Positions 8,841 to 16,983 of a stretch of DNA of 64,000 nucleotides are shown here, piece after piece. Position 1 is the first letter of the stretch. Every line of letters begins with the position of its first letter. Made by a program: the position numbers and the translations under genes. Location: the NCBI RefSeq assembly GCF_028993575.1, contig NZ_CP118615.1, positions 1,302,001-1,366,000 on the forward strand, written 5' to 3'. A model generated the notes under the pieces. The model was not told where the DNA came from, searched no databases, and saw only the letters and a list, made by a program, of their open reading frames with translations. The stretch is from Micromonospora cathayae (GTDB taxonomy: Bacteria > Actinomycetota > Actinomycetes > Mycobacteriales > Micromonosporaceae).

Positions 8841-9479
8841 GTGCTCGAGTTCGCCATCCTCGGCCTGCTCCAGGAGTCCCCGATGCACGGCTACGAGCTC
8901 CGCAAGGAGCTCACCGCCAAGCTGGGCGCGATCCGGGCGGCGATCAGCTACGGCTCGCTCTACCCCACGCTGCGCCGGCTCCAGGCAGCCGGGTGGATCA
9001 CCGAGGCTGACGAGACACCGGCGACTCCGGAGGAGGTTCCCGCGCTGACCAGCCGACGCGGTCGGGTGGTCTACAAGATCACTGCGGAGGGCAAGGAACG
9101 CTTCGCCCAACTGATCGCCCAGGCCGGTCCGGAGACGTACGACGACACCGGCTTCGGCGTGCACTTCGCGTTCTTCGCCCGCACCGACCAGGCCACCCGG
9201 CTGCGGATCCTGGAAGGTCGTCGCCGCAAGATCGAGGAACGCCGCGAGGGTCTTCGCGACGTGCTGGGCCGGGCGGCCGAGCGCCTCGACGCGTACACCC
9301 TGGAACTTCAGCGCCACGGCCTCGAAGCCTGTGAGCGCGAGGTCCGCTGGCTGGAGGAGCTCATCGCCAACGAGCGCTCCGGCCGGGCCCCGACGGTCCC
9401 CGACAGCGGGACGGCCGGCGGCCGACGAGAAGACACCAGCCCGCCTCCGCCTGGAGAGTCCAGGAATGAGCGGCCGTGA
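8841..9479 (+). CDS. PadR family transcriptional regulator
   Basis: 212 residues from GTG 8841 (reads [23 protein letters not shown]), preceded by a GGAAGAGAGGA ribosome site. The N-terminal winged helix shows the PadR hallmark LGLL...HGYEL...[18 protein letters not shown], followed by a wing with [17 protein letters not shown]-terminal helical dimerisation half follows ([19 protein letters not shown]). An upstream in-frame ATG at 8775 lies inside the palindromic operator and is unlikely to be used. Its stop at 9479 is 23 bp before ino1, so both are probably one transcript and PadR may control inositol synthesis. Confidence 0.88.
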   Translation: MLEFAILGLLQESPMHGYELRKELTAKLGAIRAAISYGSLYPTLRRLQAAGWITEADETPATPEEVPALTSRRGRVVYKITAEGKERFAQLIAQAGPETYDDTGFGVHFAFFARTDQATRLRILEGRRRKIEERREGLRDVLGRAAERLDAYTLELQRHGLEACEREVRWLEELIANERSGRAPTVPDSGTAGGRREDTSPPPPGESRNERP

Positions 9480-9502
9480 TGAAAAAGAAGGAGGCAGACG
9501 CT

Positions 9503-10582
9503 ATGGGCTCCGTCCGCGTCGCCATCGTCGGTGTGGGTAACTGCGCCTCGTCCCTCGTACAGGGCGTGGAGTACTACCGGAACGCCGACCCGAACGATCG
9601 CGTCCCGGGTCTCATGCACGTCACCTTCGGCGACTACCACGTATCCGACGTGCAGTTCGTCGCGGCGTTCGACGTGGACGCCAAGAAGGTGGGCATGGAC
9701 CTCGCCGAGGCGATCGTGGCCAGCGAGAACAACACCATCAAGCTGTGCGACGTGCCGCCGACCGGCGTCACCGTGCAGCGCGGCCCGACCTTCGACGGTC
9801 TGGGCCAGTACTACCGCGAGATCGTCGAGGAGTCCGACGCCCAGCCGGTCGACGTGGCGCAGGCGCTGCGGGACGCGCAGGTCGACGTGGTCGTCTCCTA
9901 CCTGCCGGTCGGCTCGGAGCAGGCCGACAAGTTCTACGCCCAGGCCGCCATCGACGCCGGTTGCGCGTTCGTGAACGCCCTGCCGGTCTTCATCGCCTCC
10001 GACCCGGAGTGGGCGCAGAAGTTCGTCGACGCCGGTCTGCCGATCGTCGGTGACGACATCAAGAGCCAGGTCGGTGCCACCATCGTGCACCGGGCGCTGG
10101 CGAAGCTGTTCGAGGACCGCGGGGTCGAGCTGCTGCGCACGTACCAGCTCAACTTCGGCGGCAACATGGACTTCATGAACATGCTGGAGCGCAACCGGCT
10201 GGTCTCGAAGAAGATCTCGAAGACCCAGTCGGTGACCTCCCAGATCCCGCACGAGATGGCCAAGAGCGACGTGCACATCGGCCCGTCCGACCACGTGCCG
10301 TGGCTGGACGACCGCAAGTGGGCGTACATCCGCCTGGAGGGCCGCTCCTTCGGCGACACCCCGCTCAACGCGGAGCTGAAGCTCGAGGTGTGGGACTCGC
10401 CGAACTCGGCCGGTGTCATCATCGACGCCGTCCGGGCCGCCAAGATCGCGCTGGACCGGAAGATCGCCGGCCCGATCCTGTCGGCGTCCTCCTACTTCAT
10501 GAAGTCCCCGCCGGTGCAGTACGCCGACCACGACGCGCACGCCGCCGTCGAGGCGTTCATCAAGGGCGAGATCGAGCGCTGA
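9503..10582 (+). CDS. ino1: inositol-3-phosphate synthase (actinobacterial type)
   Basis: 359 residues converting glucose-6-phosphate to 1L-myo-inositol-3-phosphate with NAD, the first step to phosphatidylinositol and mycothiol. It has the Rossmann motif [16 protein letters not shown] at the N-terminus, and then [35 protein letters not shown] and KSPPVQ segments typical of the short mycobacterial/Streptomyces enzyme. The ATG at 9503 has AAGGAGG ten bases upstream, so the upstream in-frame ATGs at 9476 and 9479 are rejected. It follows the PadR gene closely and ends at a strong hairpin. Confidence 0.95.
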   Translation: MGSVRVAIVGVGNCASSLVQGVEYYRNADPNDRVPGLMHVTFGDYHVSDVQFVAAFDVDAKKVGMDLAEAIVASENNTIKLCDVPPTGVTVQRGPTFDGLGQYYREIVEESDAQPVDVAQALRDAQVDVVVSYLPVGSEQADKFYAQAAIDAGCAFVNALPVFIASDPEWAQKFVDAGLPIVGDDIKSQVGATIVHRALAKLFEDRGVELLRTYQLNFGGNMDFMNMLERNRLVSKKISKTQSVTSQIPHEMAKSDVHIGPSDHVPWLDDRKWAYIRLEGRSFGDTPLNAELKLEVWDSPNSAGVIIDAVRAAKIALDRKIAGPILSASSYFMKSPPVQYADHDAHAAVEAFIKGEIER

Positions 10583-10604
10583 CGCGCCGACCACCGCACG
10601 TCGA

Positions 10605-10634
10605 AGGGCCGGGTCCGGAAGCGGACCCGGCCCT
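10605..10634 (+). terminator. hairpin terminator after ino1
   Basis: A perfect 12-bp stem (AGGGCCGGGTCC and its complement) with a 6-nt loop, 22 bp after the ino1 stop and ahead of a convergent small gene at 10660. Confidence 0.8.
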
Positions 10635-10659
10635 CGCCGTCCGCCTCAGACAACCTGTC

Positions 10660-10896
10660 TCACCTGTCCCCCAGCATCTCGAAGAACTCCGCATTCTCTT
10701 CGAGGACCCGGCGCGCGGCCTGACGGGTCCACTCGTCGCGCTCGTGTCGATCCGGGTTCGCCTGGACCGCCCCTTCGACCGTCTTGTGCATCAAGCGGTG
10801 CTCCGCCTCGGCGATCTCCTTGAGCCGCTGCTCGACGTCGGGCCTGAGGTTCAACGGTCGAAACTCGTCCCGCTGGTCGTCAACCGGGTCAGGCAC
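10660..10896 (-). CDS. small hypothetical protein, possibly ribbon-helix-helix-like
   Basis: A 78-residue hydrophilic protein from GTG 10896, chosen because GGAGGAG lies 5 nt upstream; the longer open frame has no such site. It starts VPDPVDDQRDEFRPLNLRPD and then shows an amphipathic helical stretch (VEQRLKEIAEAEHRLMHKTVEGAVQ). A short strand followed by two helices is reminiscent of ribbon-helix-helix antitoxins, but no diagnostic residue confirms it. It follows the 10923-11342 gene by 26 bp, so the two are probably co-transcribed, divergent from the XRE/DUF397 pair. Confidence 0.6.
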   Translation of the reverse strand: MPDPVDDQRDEFRPLNLRPDVEQRLKEIAEAEHRLMHKTVEGAVQANPDRHERDEWTRQAARRVLEENAEFFEMLGDR

Positions 10897-10922
10897 CAGT
10901 TCTCCTCCCTGCTCCGGTCGGG

Positions 10923-11342
10923 TCAGCCGGTTGCCGACCCGAGCCGCCACCGCCACGCCCGGGTCACGAGCGGGGCGGGGCGTGGACTGCCCCAGCGGTG
11001 CGGTGCCAGCCAGTGGCGCAGCACGGCGAGCCGACCCGCCGTCAGTACCGGCGTGCGTACCGGCAGGCCCAACTCGACCAGGCGGTTCGCCGCCGCGTTG
11101 GCCGGCGCGCACGGCCCCGGTGCCAGGCAGACCCGGCAGATACCGGGCTCCTGATCAGCTACGTGCGCGGCGATGATCTCGTGTGCGGCACGGCTCTCGG
11201 CCCGCGCGCGGGATTCGTGGACGCCCATCTGTGCGTACCCCTCCTGATGGAAGAGGCGGACGTGCGACGCACCGGCGGGCCCCTGCGGAGCGGGCACGAC
11301 GTGGTAGACAGACGGGGAGTCGTTCCCCGGGACGTCATCCAT
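10923..11342 (-). CDS. hypothetical protein with Cys cluster, divergent from XRE regulator
   Basis: 139 residues from ATG 11342 (MDDVPGNDSPSVYHVVP), with GGGAGA eight bases upstream. The middle is Ala/Arg-rich and helical (ESRARAESRAAHEIIAAHVA). A CRVCLAPGPCAPANAAANRLVELGLP segment follows, whose three Cys could bind metal. I recognise no named family. It is co-oriented with the 78-residue gene and divergent from a DUF5753 XRE regulator whose probable operator lies in the shared promoter region, suggesting control by that regulator. Confidence 0.6.
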   Translation of the reverse strand: MDDVPGNDSPSVYHVVPAPQGPAGASHVRLFHQEGYAQMGVHESRARAESRAAHEIIAAHVADQEPGICRVCLAPGPCAPANAAANRLVELGLPVRTPVLTAGRLAVLRHWLAPHRWGSPRPAPLVTRAWRWRLGSATG

Positions 11343-11470
11343 CGCGATGTCTCCCGTTCGGCTCGTTGCCGGACCGGGGTGGGCATGCCGCCAAGCCGAC
11401 CACCCCGGTCCGTTCTTCCCACTCGACCGTCGGTAACCTTTCGTGACCGCAGCCTCACGCAGCATGCATG

Positions 11471-11504
11471 CTACTCTCCGCCTTCGCAAGCTTGCGGATA
11501 GTAG
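11471..11504. promoter_or_regulatory. inverted repeat in the divergent promoter region of the XRE gene
   Basis: Eleven-base arms CTACTCTCCGC and GCGGATAGTAG (one mismatch when paired) flank a 12-base centre. The region also contains the perfect palindrome CGCAAGCTTGCG (11485-11496). It sits 46 bp before the XRE start at 11550. The sequence CATGCTACTC at 11467-11476 recurs upstream of the other HTH gene at 16797. Confidence 0.5.
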
Positions 11505-11549
11505 TTTCGCAGCTCATGCTGTTGTTGCGCCGATGGATGGGAGTGGCGG

Positions 11550-12404
11550 ATGCGCAACGAGCAAGCGGTGACGTTGCGGGCACAGTGGATCGGTCAACAG
11601 CTCCGCGACATGCGGGAGCGGGCCAGGCTGACCCTGAAGGACGTCGGCGACTACCTCAACCGGAACGCCTCCACGGTGAGCCGGATGGAGTCCGGGATCG
11701 TCCCGCCCCGGGTGCCCGAAGTCCTCGCCTACCTCGACCTCTGCGGCGTTGACGACCCACGCCGACGCGAAGACCTGAAGACGATGGCTCAGGACGCCTG
11801 GCAGAAGGGCTGGTGGGACGGCTTCAGCGCCAACGTCGCCGGTTCCCTGATCGACTGGATCTGGCTGGAGAGCCGGGCCACCGAGATCCGCTCGTTCCAG
11901 CTAGTCGTCGTCCCCGGCCTGCTACAGATCCGCAGCTATGCCGAGGCCCTGATCCGAGCGTGGGATGAGTCTGCCGCCGATGAGCAGGTCAGCCGCTTCG
12001 TGGATGTACGGATGAAGCGACAGCGCCGGCTGGAGGAAGGCGAGCCGGTCTACTTCTCGGCGGTGATCGATGAAGGGGCGTTACGCCGTACCGTGGGTGG
12101 CCCGGAGGTGATGCGTCAACAGTTGGCGCATCTGCGCATGCTAGCCGGGTGGCCGAACGTCGAGATCATGATTCTCCCGGCACAGGCTGGTGCTCACGCC
12201 AGTCCCGATGGCGGCTTCGATGTCTTTCGGATGCGCCGCCCCTACCCGCCAACAGGCTGCATCGGCACAGCTGCGGGAACCATCGTGGTCGAAGGCACGA
12301 CCGCCGAATCACTCATGCAGCGTTACGATCGACTACGGCGTGTGGCACTGCGCAACGGTGCCGTACAACGGTTCCTCTTCGATCTGGAAGCACGTCTGGA
12401 GTGA
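11550..12404 (+). CDS. XRE-type helix-turn-helix regulator with DUF5753 domain
   Basis: 284 residues. An N-terminal HTH_3/XRE domain (residues 10-65, with LKDVGDYLNRNASTVSRMESG) is followed by a DUF5753 domain starting near LESRATEIRSFQLVVVPGLLQIRSYAEALI and ending in EGTTAESLMQRYDRLRRVAL. This architecture is widespread in Streptomyces and Micromonospora, where each XRE/DUF5753 protein is paired with a small DUF397 protein and affects morphological development or antibiotic production. The partner follows after 6 bp. It is divergent from two small genes. The effector ligand is unknown. Confidence 0.9.
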   Translation: MRNEQAVTLRAQWIGQQLRDMRERARLTLKDVGDYLNRNASTVSRMESGIVPPRVPEVLAYLDLCGVDDPRRREDLKTMAQDAWQKGWWDGFSANVAGSLIDWIWLESRATEIRSFQLVVVPGLLQIRSYAEALIRAWDESAADEQVSRFVDVRMKRQRRLEEGEPVYFSAVIDEGALRRTVGGPEVMRQQLAHLRMLAGWPNVEIMILPAQAGAHASPDGGFDVFRMRRPYPPTGCIGTAAGTIVVEGTTAESLMQRYDRLRRVALRNGAVQRFLFDLEARLE

Positions 12405-12410
12405 GCGCGC

Positions 12411-12647
12411 ATGGCGAGCGTCGACCGGCCCGGAGCGGAACGTCTGGGTGAGGTGGCCTGGCACGTGAGCACCCGCAGCGGCAACGGCGGCGGCAACTGT
12501 GTGGAGGCCGGGCCGGTGCTCGACGGCAGCCGACGGTTCGCCGTACGCGACAGCAAGGACCGCGGCGGGCCGGTTTTGGTCTACCCGGCGGACGCCTGGA
12601 CGGCGTTCGTCACCGCCCTGCGCACGCCAGGGTCACTGCCCTCCTGA
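12411..12647 (+). CDS. DUF397 domain protein, partner of the upstream XRE regulator
   Basis: 78 residues with the DUF397 signature WHVSTRSGNGGGNCVEAGPV, then FAVRDSKDRGGPVLVYPADAWTAFVTAL. These small proteins accompany XRE/DUF5753 regulators and in studied pairs antagonise or modulate the HTH partner. The 6-bp spacing to the regulator indicates one operon. The gene that follows is convergent. Confidence 0.88.
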   Translation: MASVDRPGAERLGEVAWHVSTRSGNGGGNCVEAGPVLDGSRRFAVRDSKDRGGPVLVYPADAWTAFVTALRTPGSLPS

Positions 12648-12771
12648 TCGACGGCTCGTCCGCCACTGGATCCCCACGCCGAGATGTGGCTGGTTCCGGT
12701 GTGATCCGCTCGGCGTGTCGTGTGTCTGAGCCGCCCGGAACTGTCAGCCGATCAGCGGCCCCGCCCCGGCG

Positions 12772-13251
12772 TCAGGACCAGGCGCGCTGGAACGCCACCC
12801 GGGCCTCCAGCTCCAGCAGGTGCACCTTGCGGGGCAGGCCACCACCGAAGCCGACCAGCTTCCCGCCGGCCCCGACGATCCGGTGACAGGGCACGATCAC
12901 CGGGATCGGGTTGCGGTTGCAGGCCACCCCGACCGCGCGGGCCGCGCCCGGATCGCCGAGCGCCGTCGCCACCTCGCCGTAGGTGACGGTCTCCCCGTAC
13001 GGGATGCGGGTCATCTCACGCCAGACCGCCCGCTCGAAGTCCGAGCCCCGGCGGGCCGCCACCGGCACGGTGAACCCGGTCAGCTCGCCCGCGAAGTACC
13101 CGGCCAGCTCCGCCACGGCCTGCCCGGACAGCGCGTCGACGGCCACCGTGCCGGCCGACTCCACCCGCCCGAAGTGCAGGCCGCACACCGCCGTGTCGTC
13201 CACGGCGACACTGAGTTCGCCGATCGGCGAGTCGAACACGGTCCAGCGCAT
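12772..13251 (-). CDS. ogt: methylated-DNA--protein-cysteine methyltransferase
   Basis: 159 residues. It has the suicide-cysteine motif VIVPCHRIVG, the helix-turn-helix YGEVATALGDPGAARAVGVACNRNP and a small N-terminal domain, all typical of Ogt/MGMT, which removes O6-alkyl groups from guanine. The ATG at 13251 (MRWTVFDSPIGEL) matches the family start and has GGGAG about 12 nt upstream; an in-frame start at 13281 would add ten atypical residues. It stands alone, convergent with the DUF397 gene and divergent from the sigma factor. Confidence 0.93.
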   Translation of the reverse strand: MRWTVFDSPIGELSVAVDDTAVCGLHFGRVESAGTVAVDALSGQAVAELAGYFAGELTGFTVPVAARRGSDFERAVWREMTRIPYGETVTYGEVATALGDPGAARAVGVACNRNPIPVIVPCHRIVGAGGKLVGFGGGLPRKVHLLELEARVAFQRAWS

Positions 13252-13322
13252 CCACCCATTCTCCCGCCCGACCGGAGGCAAACTTTCGCCGGCCGGGCGC
13301 GTCTGGGTAACGGAGGTGGGCG

Positions 13323-13841
13323 GTGACAGAGGTGACCGACCGGGAGTTCACCGCGTTCGTCAACGAACGGGGTGACGCACTGCTGCGGGTGGCGTACGCC
13401 CTCGCCGGCAACCAGCACGCCGCGGAGGACCTGTTGCAGAACGCGTTGGCAAAGGCGTACACCCGCTGGTCGCGGATCCGGGGCGACGCGGAGCCGTACG
13501 TCCGGCGGATCCTCTACCACGACCAGGTCTCGGGTTGGCGGCGCCGACGGCGGCAACCCGAGGTGCCGATGGCCGATCCCCCCGAGCGGCCGGCGGGCCA
13601 CGACCACCGCGAGACGGATCTGCGTCTGCTGCTACGGGACGCGCTGCGCGAGCTGCCACCCCGGCAGCGCGCGGTACTGACCCTGCGGTACCTGGAGGAC
13701 CTGAGCGTCGAGCAGACCGCCGAGCTGCTCGGTTGCCGGGTCGGCACGGTGGCCAGCCAGGCGTCCCGGGCCCTGGTGAAGCTCCGGCAACTCGTGCCGG
13801 CCTTCGACGACCTGACGGCCCGGCAGGAGGTCGGCCGGTGA
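13323..13841 (+). CDS. SigE-family ECF RNA polymerase sigma factor
   Basis: 172 residues from GTG 13323. Region 2 (FVNERGDALLRVAYALAGNQHAAEDLLQNALAKAYTRW) and region 4 (LRELPPRQRAVLTLRYLEDLSVEQTAELLGCRVGTVASQASRALVKLR) are both present and are linked by a short PERPAGHDH-type spacer. This matches the actinobacterial SigE-family ECF group (PF04542/PF08281). The stop overlaps the next GTG start by a GTGA junction; that gene encodes a membrane protein that may sense and restrain it. Confidence 0.9.
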   Translation: MTEVTDREFTAFVNERGDALLRVAYALAGNQHAAEDLLQNALAKAYTRWSRIRGDAEPYVRRILYHDQVSGWRRRRRQPEVPMADPPERPAGHDHRETDLRLLLRDALRELPPRQRAVLTLRYLEDLSVEQTAELLGCRVGTVASQASRALVKLRQLVPAFDDLTARQEVGR

Positions 13842-14941
13842 CCGGCGCACCGGAGGACGCGCTGCGGGCCGCCGTACGTGAGCTGGCCGGATCGGCGCGG
13901 AGCGCACCGGGCCTGGCGGCGGCGGCGCTGGGCCGGGCGCACCGCATGCGCCGCCGCCGGCGGGCCGCCACCGTCGGCGGCGCGGCCCTGGCCGTGCTGG
14001 CCCTCGCCGTCCCGTTCGCCCTGCTCCGCCCGGACCCGGCGGGGCCGGTGGTCGCCGACCCCACGCCCACCCCGAGCGTGCTGGTGCACCCGGCACCCGG
14101 CCCGGACTGGACCGCCCGGCCGCTGGTGCTGCCCGGTGGCTGGGTGGTCACCGGGGCCACCGGCACCGGCACCGGCACCCCGGCGCGGACCGGCTACGTC
14201 CTCAACCGGGACCAGAACCGCTACCTGCGCAACACCGGGTACGAGGAACTCTGGGCGGCTCCGCGCGGCACCACCGCCGTGGTGGTCGACTACGACCGGC
14301 CCCGGGACACCGGGCTGATCGACCTGACCACTGGCCGGGTGCGCTGGGTGCGGACCGGTCAGCCGACGCTGAACGCGCACTGGTCCCCGGACGGCACCCG
14401 GGCGGTGGTCACCCTGCTCGACAAGGAGACCGCCGAGTGGTCCTTCGGGGTGCTGGACGTCGACGGCGGCTTCCGGACCTTCCCGGTGGACATGCGGGTC
14501 AGGTACTTCTGCACCGACATCTGTGTCTTCACCTGGAGCCGGGACGGCCGGGAGGTGGTGCTCCAGCAGACTGACCCGGGCGAGCCGCGCTCCGAGTCGG
14601 AGCCGCACCCCCGGCGCGGGGTGCAGCTGTTCTCCGCCGACGACGGCCGACCCACCCGGTTCCTGCCGCTGCCGGGCGACCCCGCCGGCCCGTGGGCCTG
14701 GTCGCCGGACGGCCGGTTGGTGGTGGTGAAGGGCCGGACGGGTCCGCTGCTCGTGGAGACCGCCACCGGCCGGGTCCGGGGCGACGCCCCCGCCGAGGAC
14801 GCGGCCTGGATCGACGACCGGCGGCTGCTGTACCACCACGGAGACGACATGGTGCTCGCCGACGTCGACGGTCGTGAGCTGGAGCGGCAGCCGCTACCCC
14901 GGGAGCTGGACCTGTTGCGGCTCTCCATCGCCCCGCGCTGA
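13838..14941 (+). CDS. membrane-anchored WD40-like protein, probable partner of the ECF sigma factor
   Basis: 367 residues from GTG 13838, overlapping the sigma stop by four bases. A cytoplasmic head of about 40 residues (EDALRAAVRELAGSARSAPGLAAAALGRA) leads through an RRRRR stop-transfer patch to one membrane helix (ATVGGAALAVLALAVPFALL). A large extracytoplasmic part has repeated SPDG.. beta-propeller-like words (WSPDGTRAVVTL, WSRDGREVV, WSPDGRLVVV). No zinc-binding anti-sigma motif is seen, so the anti-sigma role is inferred from position and topology. Confidence 0.75.
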   Translation: MTGAPEDALRAAVRELAGSARSAPGLAAAALGRAHRMRRRRRAATVGGAALAVLALAVPFALLRPDPAGPVVADPTPTPSVLVHPAPGPDWTARPLVLPGGWVVTGATGTGTGTPARTGYVLNRDQNRYLRNTGYEELWAAPRGTTAVVVDYDRPRDTGLIDLTTGRVRWVRTGQPTLNAHWSPDGTRAVVTLLDKETAEWSFGVLDVDGGFRTFPVDMRVRYFCTDICVFTWSRDGREVVLQQTDPGEPRSESEPHPRRGVQLFSADDGRPTRFLPLPGDPAGPWAWSPDGRLVVVKGRTGPLLVETATGRVRGDAPAEDAAWIDDRRLLYHHGDDMVLADVDGRELERQPLPRELDLLRLSIAPR

Positions 14942-15135
14942 GGTCCGGCCGTTGTCACGCCCGGCCGTTGTCGCGCCCGGTCACAGACGTGCCTCTCCCG
15001 CGCAGCTGATCCGAGCCGTTGATCGGAAATGATTGATCCCCAGCTCACGGCGTGTCGGTCAATCATCGCGGCCACTACCAATGCGGTAGCGGGGCGTTCA
15101 CCAAGCCGATCCGCCCCAGTGAGGAGTCGATACCC

Positions 15136-15546
15136 ATGTCCGGCAAGCTGAAGAAGATCGTCGTCGGCGCGGCCACCACCGCCGCGGTGGCCGCGGGCCT
15201 CACCACGCTCACCCCCGGAGCCGCACAGGCCGCCCCCTACAACGGCGCCTGCGGTTCCAGTTACGGCGTGATCGACGCCATGAGCCTGGTCGGTCGCGGC
15301 ACCGTCTACCTGACCTACAGCGGCAGCACCGGAAAGAACTGTGTGGTGACCGTTCGCGACAACCCGGGTACCCGGCTGCCGATGAGCGCCAGCGTCTCGC
15401 TGGCCGGTGCCCCCTGGATCACCGACAGCGGCAACTACACCACGTACGCCGGACCGGTCTACGTGTCCGCCCCGGGCCGCTGCATCGACTGGGGTGGCAG
15501 CATCAACGGGCTGGGCAGCTACCAGTACAACGTGCACTGCGGCTGA
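15136..15546 (+). CDS. secreted SapA-like protein (spore-associated protein A family)
   Basis: 136 residues. A Sec signal peptide (KLKKIVVGAATTAAVAAGLTTL, cleaved after AQA near residue 33) precedes a 103-residue mature protein with three or four Cys. The core (YNGACGSSYGVID, TGKNCVVTVRDNPG, TTYAGPVYV, CIDWGGSI, YNVHCG) closely matches Streptomyces spore-associated protein A, which is found on aerial hyphae and spores. GAGGAG lies ten bases before the ATG. The 194 bp upstream hold no recognised gene. A convergent gene follows after a hairpin. Confidence 0.85.
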   Translation: MSGKLKKIVVGAATTAAVAAGLTTLTPGAAQAAPYNGACGSSYGVIDAMSLVGRGTVYLTYSGSTGKNCVVTVRDNPGTRLPMSASVSLAGAPWITDSGNYTTYAGPVYVSAPGRCIDWGGSINGLGSYQYNVHCG

Positions 15547-15557
15547 CCCCGGCCCGA

Positions 15558-15595
15558 CCGGTGGCGGTGGGACCGTCCGGTCCTGCCGTCACCGG
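15558..15595. terminator. hairpin between convergent sapA-like and HTH genes
   Basis: Outer 10-bp arms (CCGGTGGCGG / CCGTCACCGG, one G-T pair) enclose a 6-bp inner stem (GGACCG / CGGTCC). It lies 11 bp after one stop and 5 bp before the other, so it can end both transcripts. Confidence 0.6.
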
Positions 15596-15600
15596 TGCCC

Positions 15601-16797
15601 TCAGTTCGCCCGGGGGTACGCACAGGCCGCGTTGGCCAGCCGTTCCCTCTCGTCACCGTCCGGCGGCAGCGTGGCCGGGCGGCTCGTACCGTCCATCCGG
15701 GCCGTTCGGACGGCCAGCACGTCGGTCGGCCCCTGCCCGCCGAGACAGGCCACGGCGGCCACCATGACGTCCTCGGTGGGGGCGGGCCGCCGACGGAGCT
15801 GGTCCGCCCGCCAGACCGCGTCGAAGGCGGGCGTGGTCGTGTCGGTCAGCAGGACCTGATGCCACCGGTGGTCCGCCGGTAGGGCCGGATCGTCCGCGTA
15901 CCGGACGGCGAAGCCGACGATCTCGACGTGGGTGCCGGTCGCGGAGAGCCTGAGGCCGGTGGGGTGCCCCGCCACGCCGACCGTGATCGAGGCGGGTGCC
16001 GGACGGCCCTCCGGGCAGTCGGACGGCCGTAGCCCGGCCGGCGGATTGCCGTGGATGACGGCGGAGGCGACGACCCCGCCGCCGGCGACGAGGAACCAGC
16101 GGACGTCCGGGGTACCGGCGGTCGCGTCGGTGATGTTCTGCCCCAGGCAGTAGCCGGTCAGTCCGAGGACACACCCGGGCGGGAGGGAGTAGAGGACCTC
16201 CGATCCCAGGGTCGGTTCCCGGCGGACGTTCACCCCGCTGCCGTACGTCGTACCGGTGAACGGGGCGTCCGCCTGTGCCGGCGGGCAGCTCGGACCGGCG
16301 GCGGGTGCCGTCGGACCGCCCCGCTGGAACCACCCGACAGAGATCAGGAGCAGGGCCAGGGCCAGCACCCCACCGGACACCGCGATCCAGCGGTACCGGC
16401 GACGGGAACGAGCCCCGCCGGCCGCCGACGGTGGTGACGGGGTGCCGGGTTCCGGAGGCGTGCGCGTCGGATCGGACGGCACCGGCCGGGACGCATCCCC
16501 CGCCGGTTCGCCCGCCCGCACCGACGACCGGCTCAACTCCCGGTCCAGGCGGTGCCACCGGGCCCGCCAGACCTCGACGTCACCCCCGCACGCGCCCACG
16601 TACGCGAGTACGACGTCGAGGCTGGGCCGGTGCAGACCGCCGGCCGCCTCGGAGAGGGTGGACGCGCTGTAACCCGCAGCCCTGGCCATCGACCGGTAGG
16701 TCGGCCCACCCGCCTCGGTGCGGAGTTTCCGCAGGTCGTACGCGAAAGCTTGCAACGGGCCGGCAGTCGGATCCACCGGCCGCTCCTGCCGAGCCAT
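15601..16797 (-). CDS. membrane-anchored HTH protein with extracytoplasmic SH3-like domain
   Basis: 398 residues. An XRE-like helix-turn-helix occupies residues 15-80 (LRKLRTEAGGPTYRSMARAAGYSASTLSEAAGG). A Pro-rich linker, a basic RSRRRYR stop and one membrane helix (137-157) follow. The exterior region starts with an SH3b-like stretch at about 178-240 (GTTYGSGVNVRREPTLGSEVLYSLPPGCVLGLTGYCLG). The arrangement suggests a one-component sensor that binds DNA inside and a ligand outside. An inverted repeat with a TGCTACT half-site lies 90 bp upstream. Confidence 0.8.
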   Translation of the reverse strand: MARQERPVDPTAGPLQAFAYDLRKLRTEAGGPTYRSMARAAGYSASTLSEAAGGLHRPSLDVVLAYVGACGGDVEVWRARWHRLDRELSRSSVRAGEPAGDASRPVPSDPTRTPPEPGTPSPPSAAGGARSRRRYRWIAVSGGVLALALLLISVGWFQRGGPTAPAAGPSCPPAQADAPFTGTTYGSGVNVRREPTLGSEVLYSLPPGCVLGLTGYCLGQNITDATAGTPDVRWFLVAGGGVVASAVIHGNPPAGLRPSDCPEGRPAPASITVGVAGHPTGLRLSATGTHVEIVGFAVRYADDPALPADHRWHQVLLTDTTTPAFDAVWRADQLRRRPAPTEDVMVAAVACLGGQGPTDVLAVRTARMDGTSRPATLPPDGDERERLANAACAYPRAN

Positions 16798-16885
16798 GCC
16801 TCTCCCCGTGGAGACTTCGATCGTCCGGCATACCGCGCGTCGAGCGACGATCGGTTACGGCATCGCGCCGAACATCATCATGCTA

Positions 16886-16903
16886 AGTAGCAGACATGCT
16901 ACT
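16886..16903. promoter_or_regulatory. inverted repeat upstream of the membrane HTH gene
   Basis: Perfect 7-base arms AGTAGCA and TGCTACT are separated by GACA. The ten bases CATGCTACTC (16895-16904) are identical to a stretch in the promoter region of the XRE/DUF5753 gene at 11467-11476, suggesting a shared class of operator. Confidence 0.45.
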
Positions 16904-16983
16904 CCCTGTTCAAGGAAGGCGGGCAGGGCGTGAAGTTTGCGACTATCGGCGCAATAAGGTAATAACAGAACGAGAGTGGTCTG

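Noticed and set aside
8706..9317. 203-codon minus-strand frame opposite padR
   Set aside because: Antisense to a gene with a clear PadR winged helix and ribosome site.
12675..12717. 9-bp inverted repeat between DUF397 and ogt as a terminator
   Set aside because: The 25-nt loop and short arms are weak; I could not distinguish it from chance.
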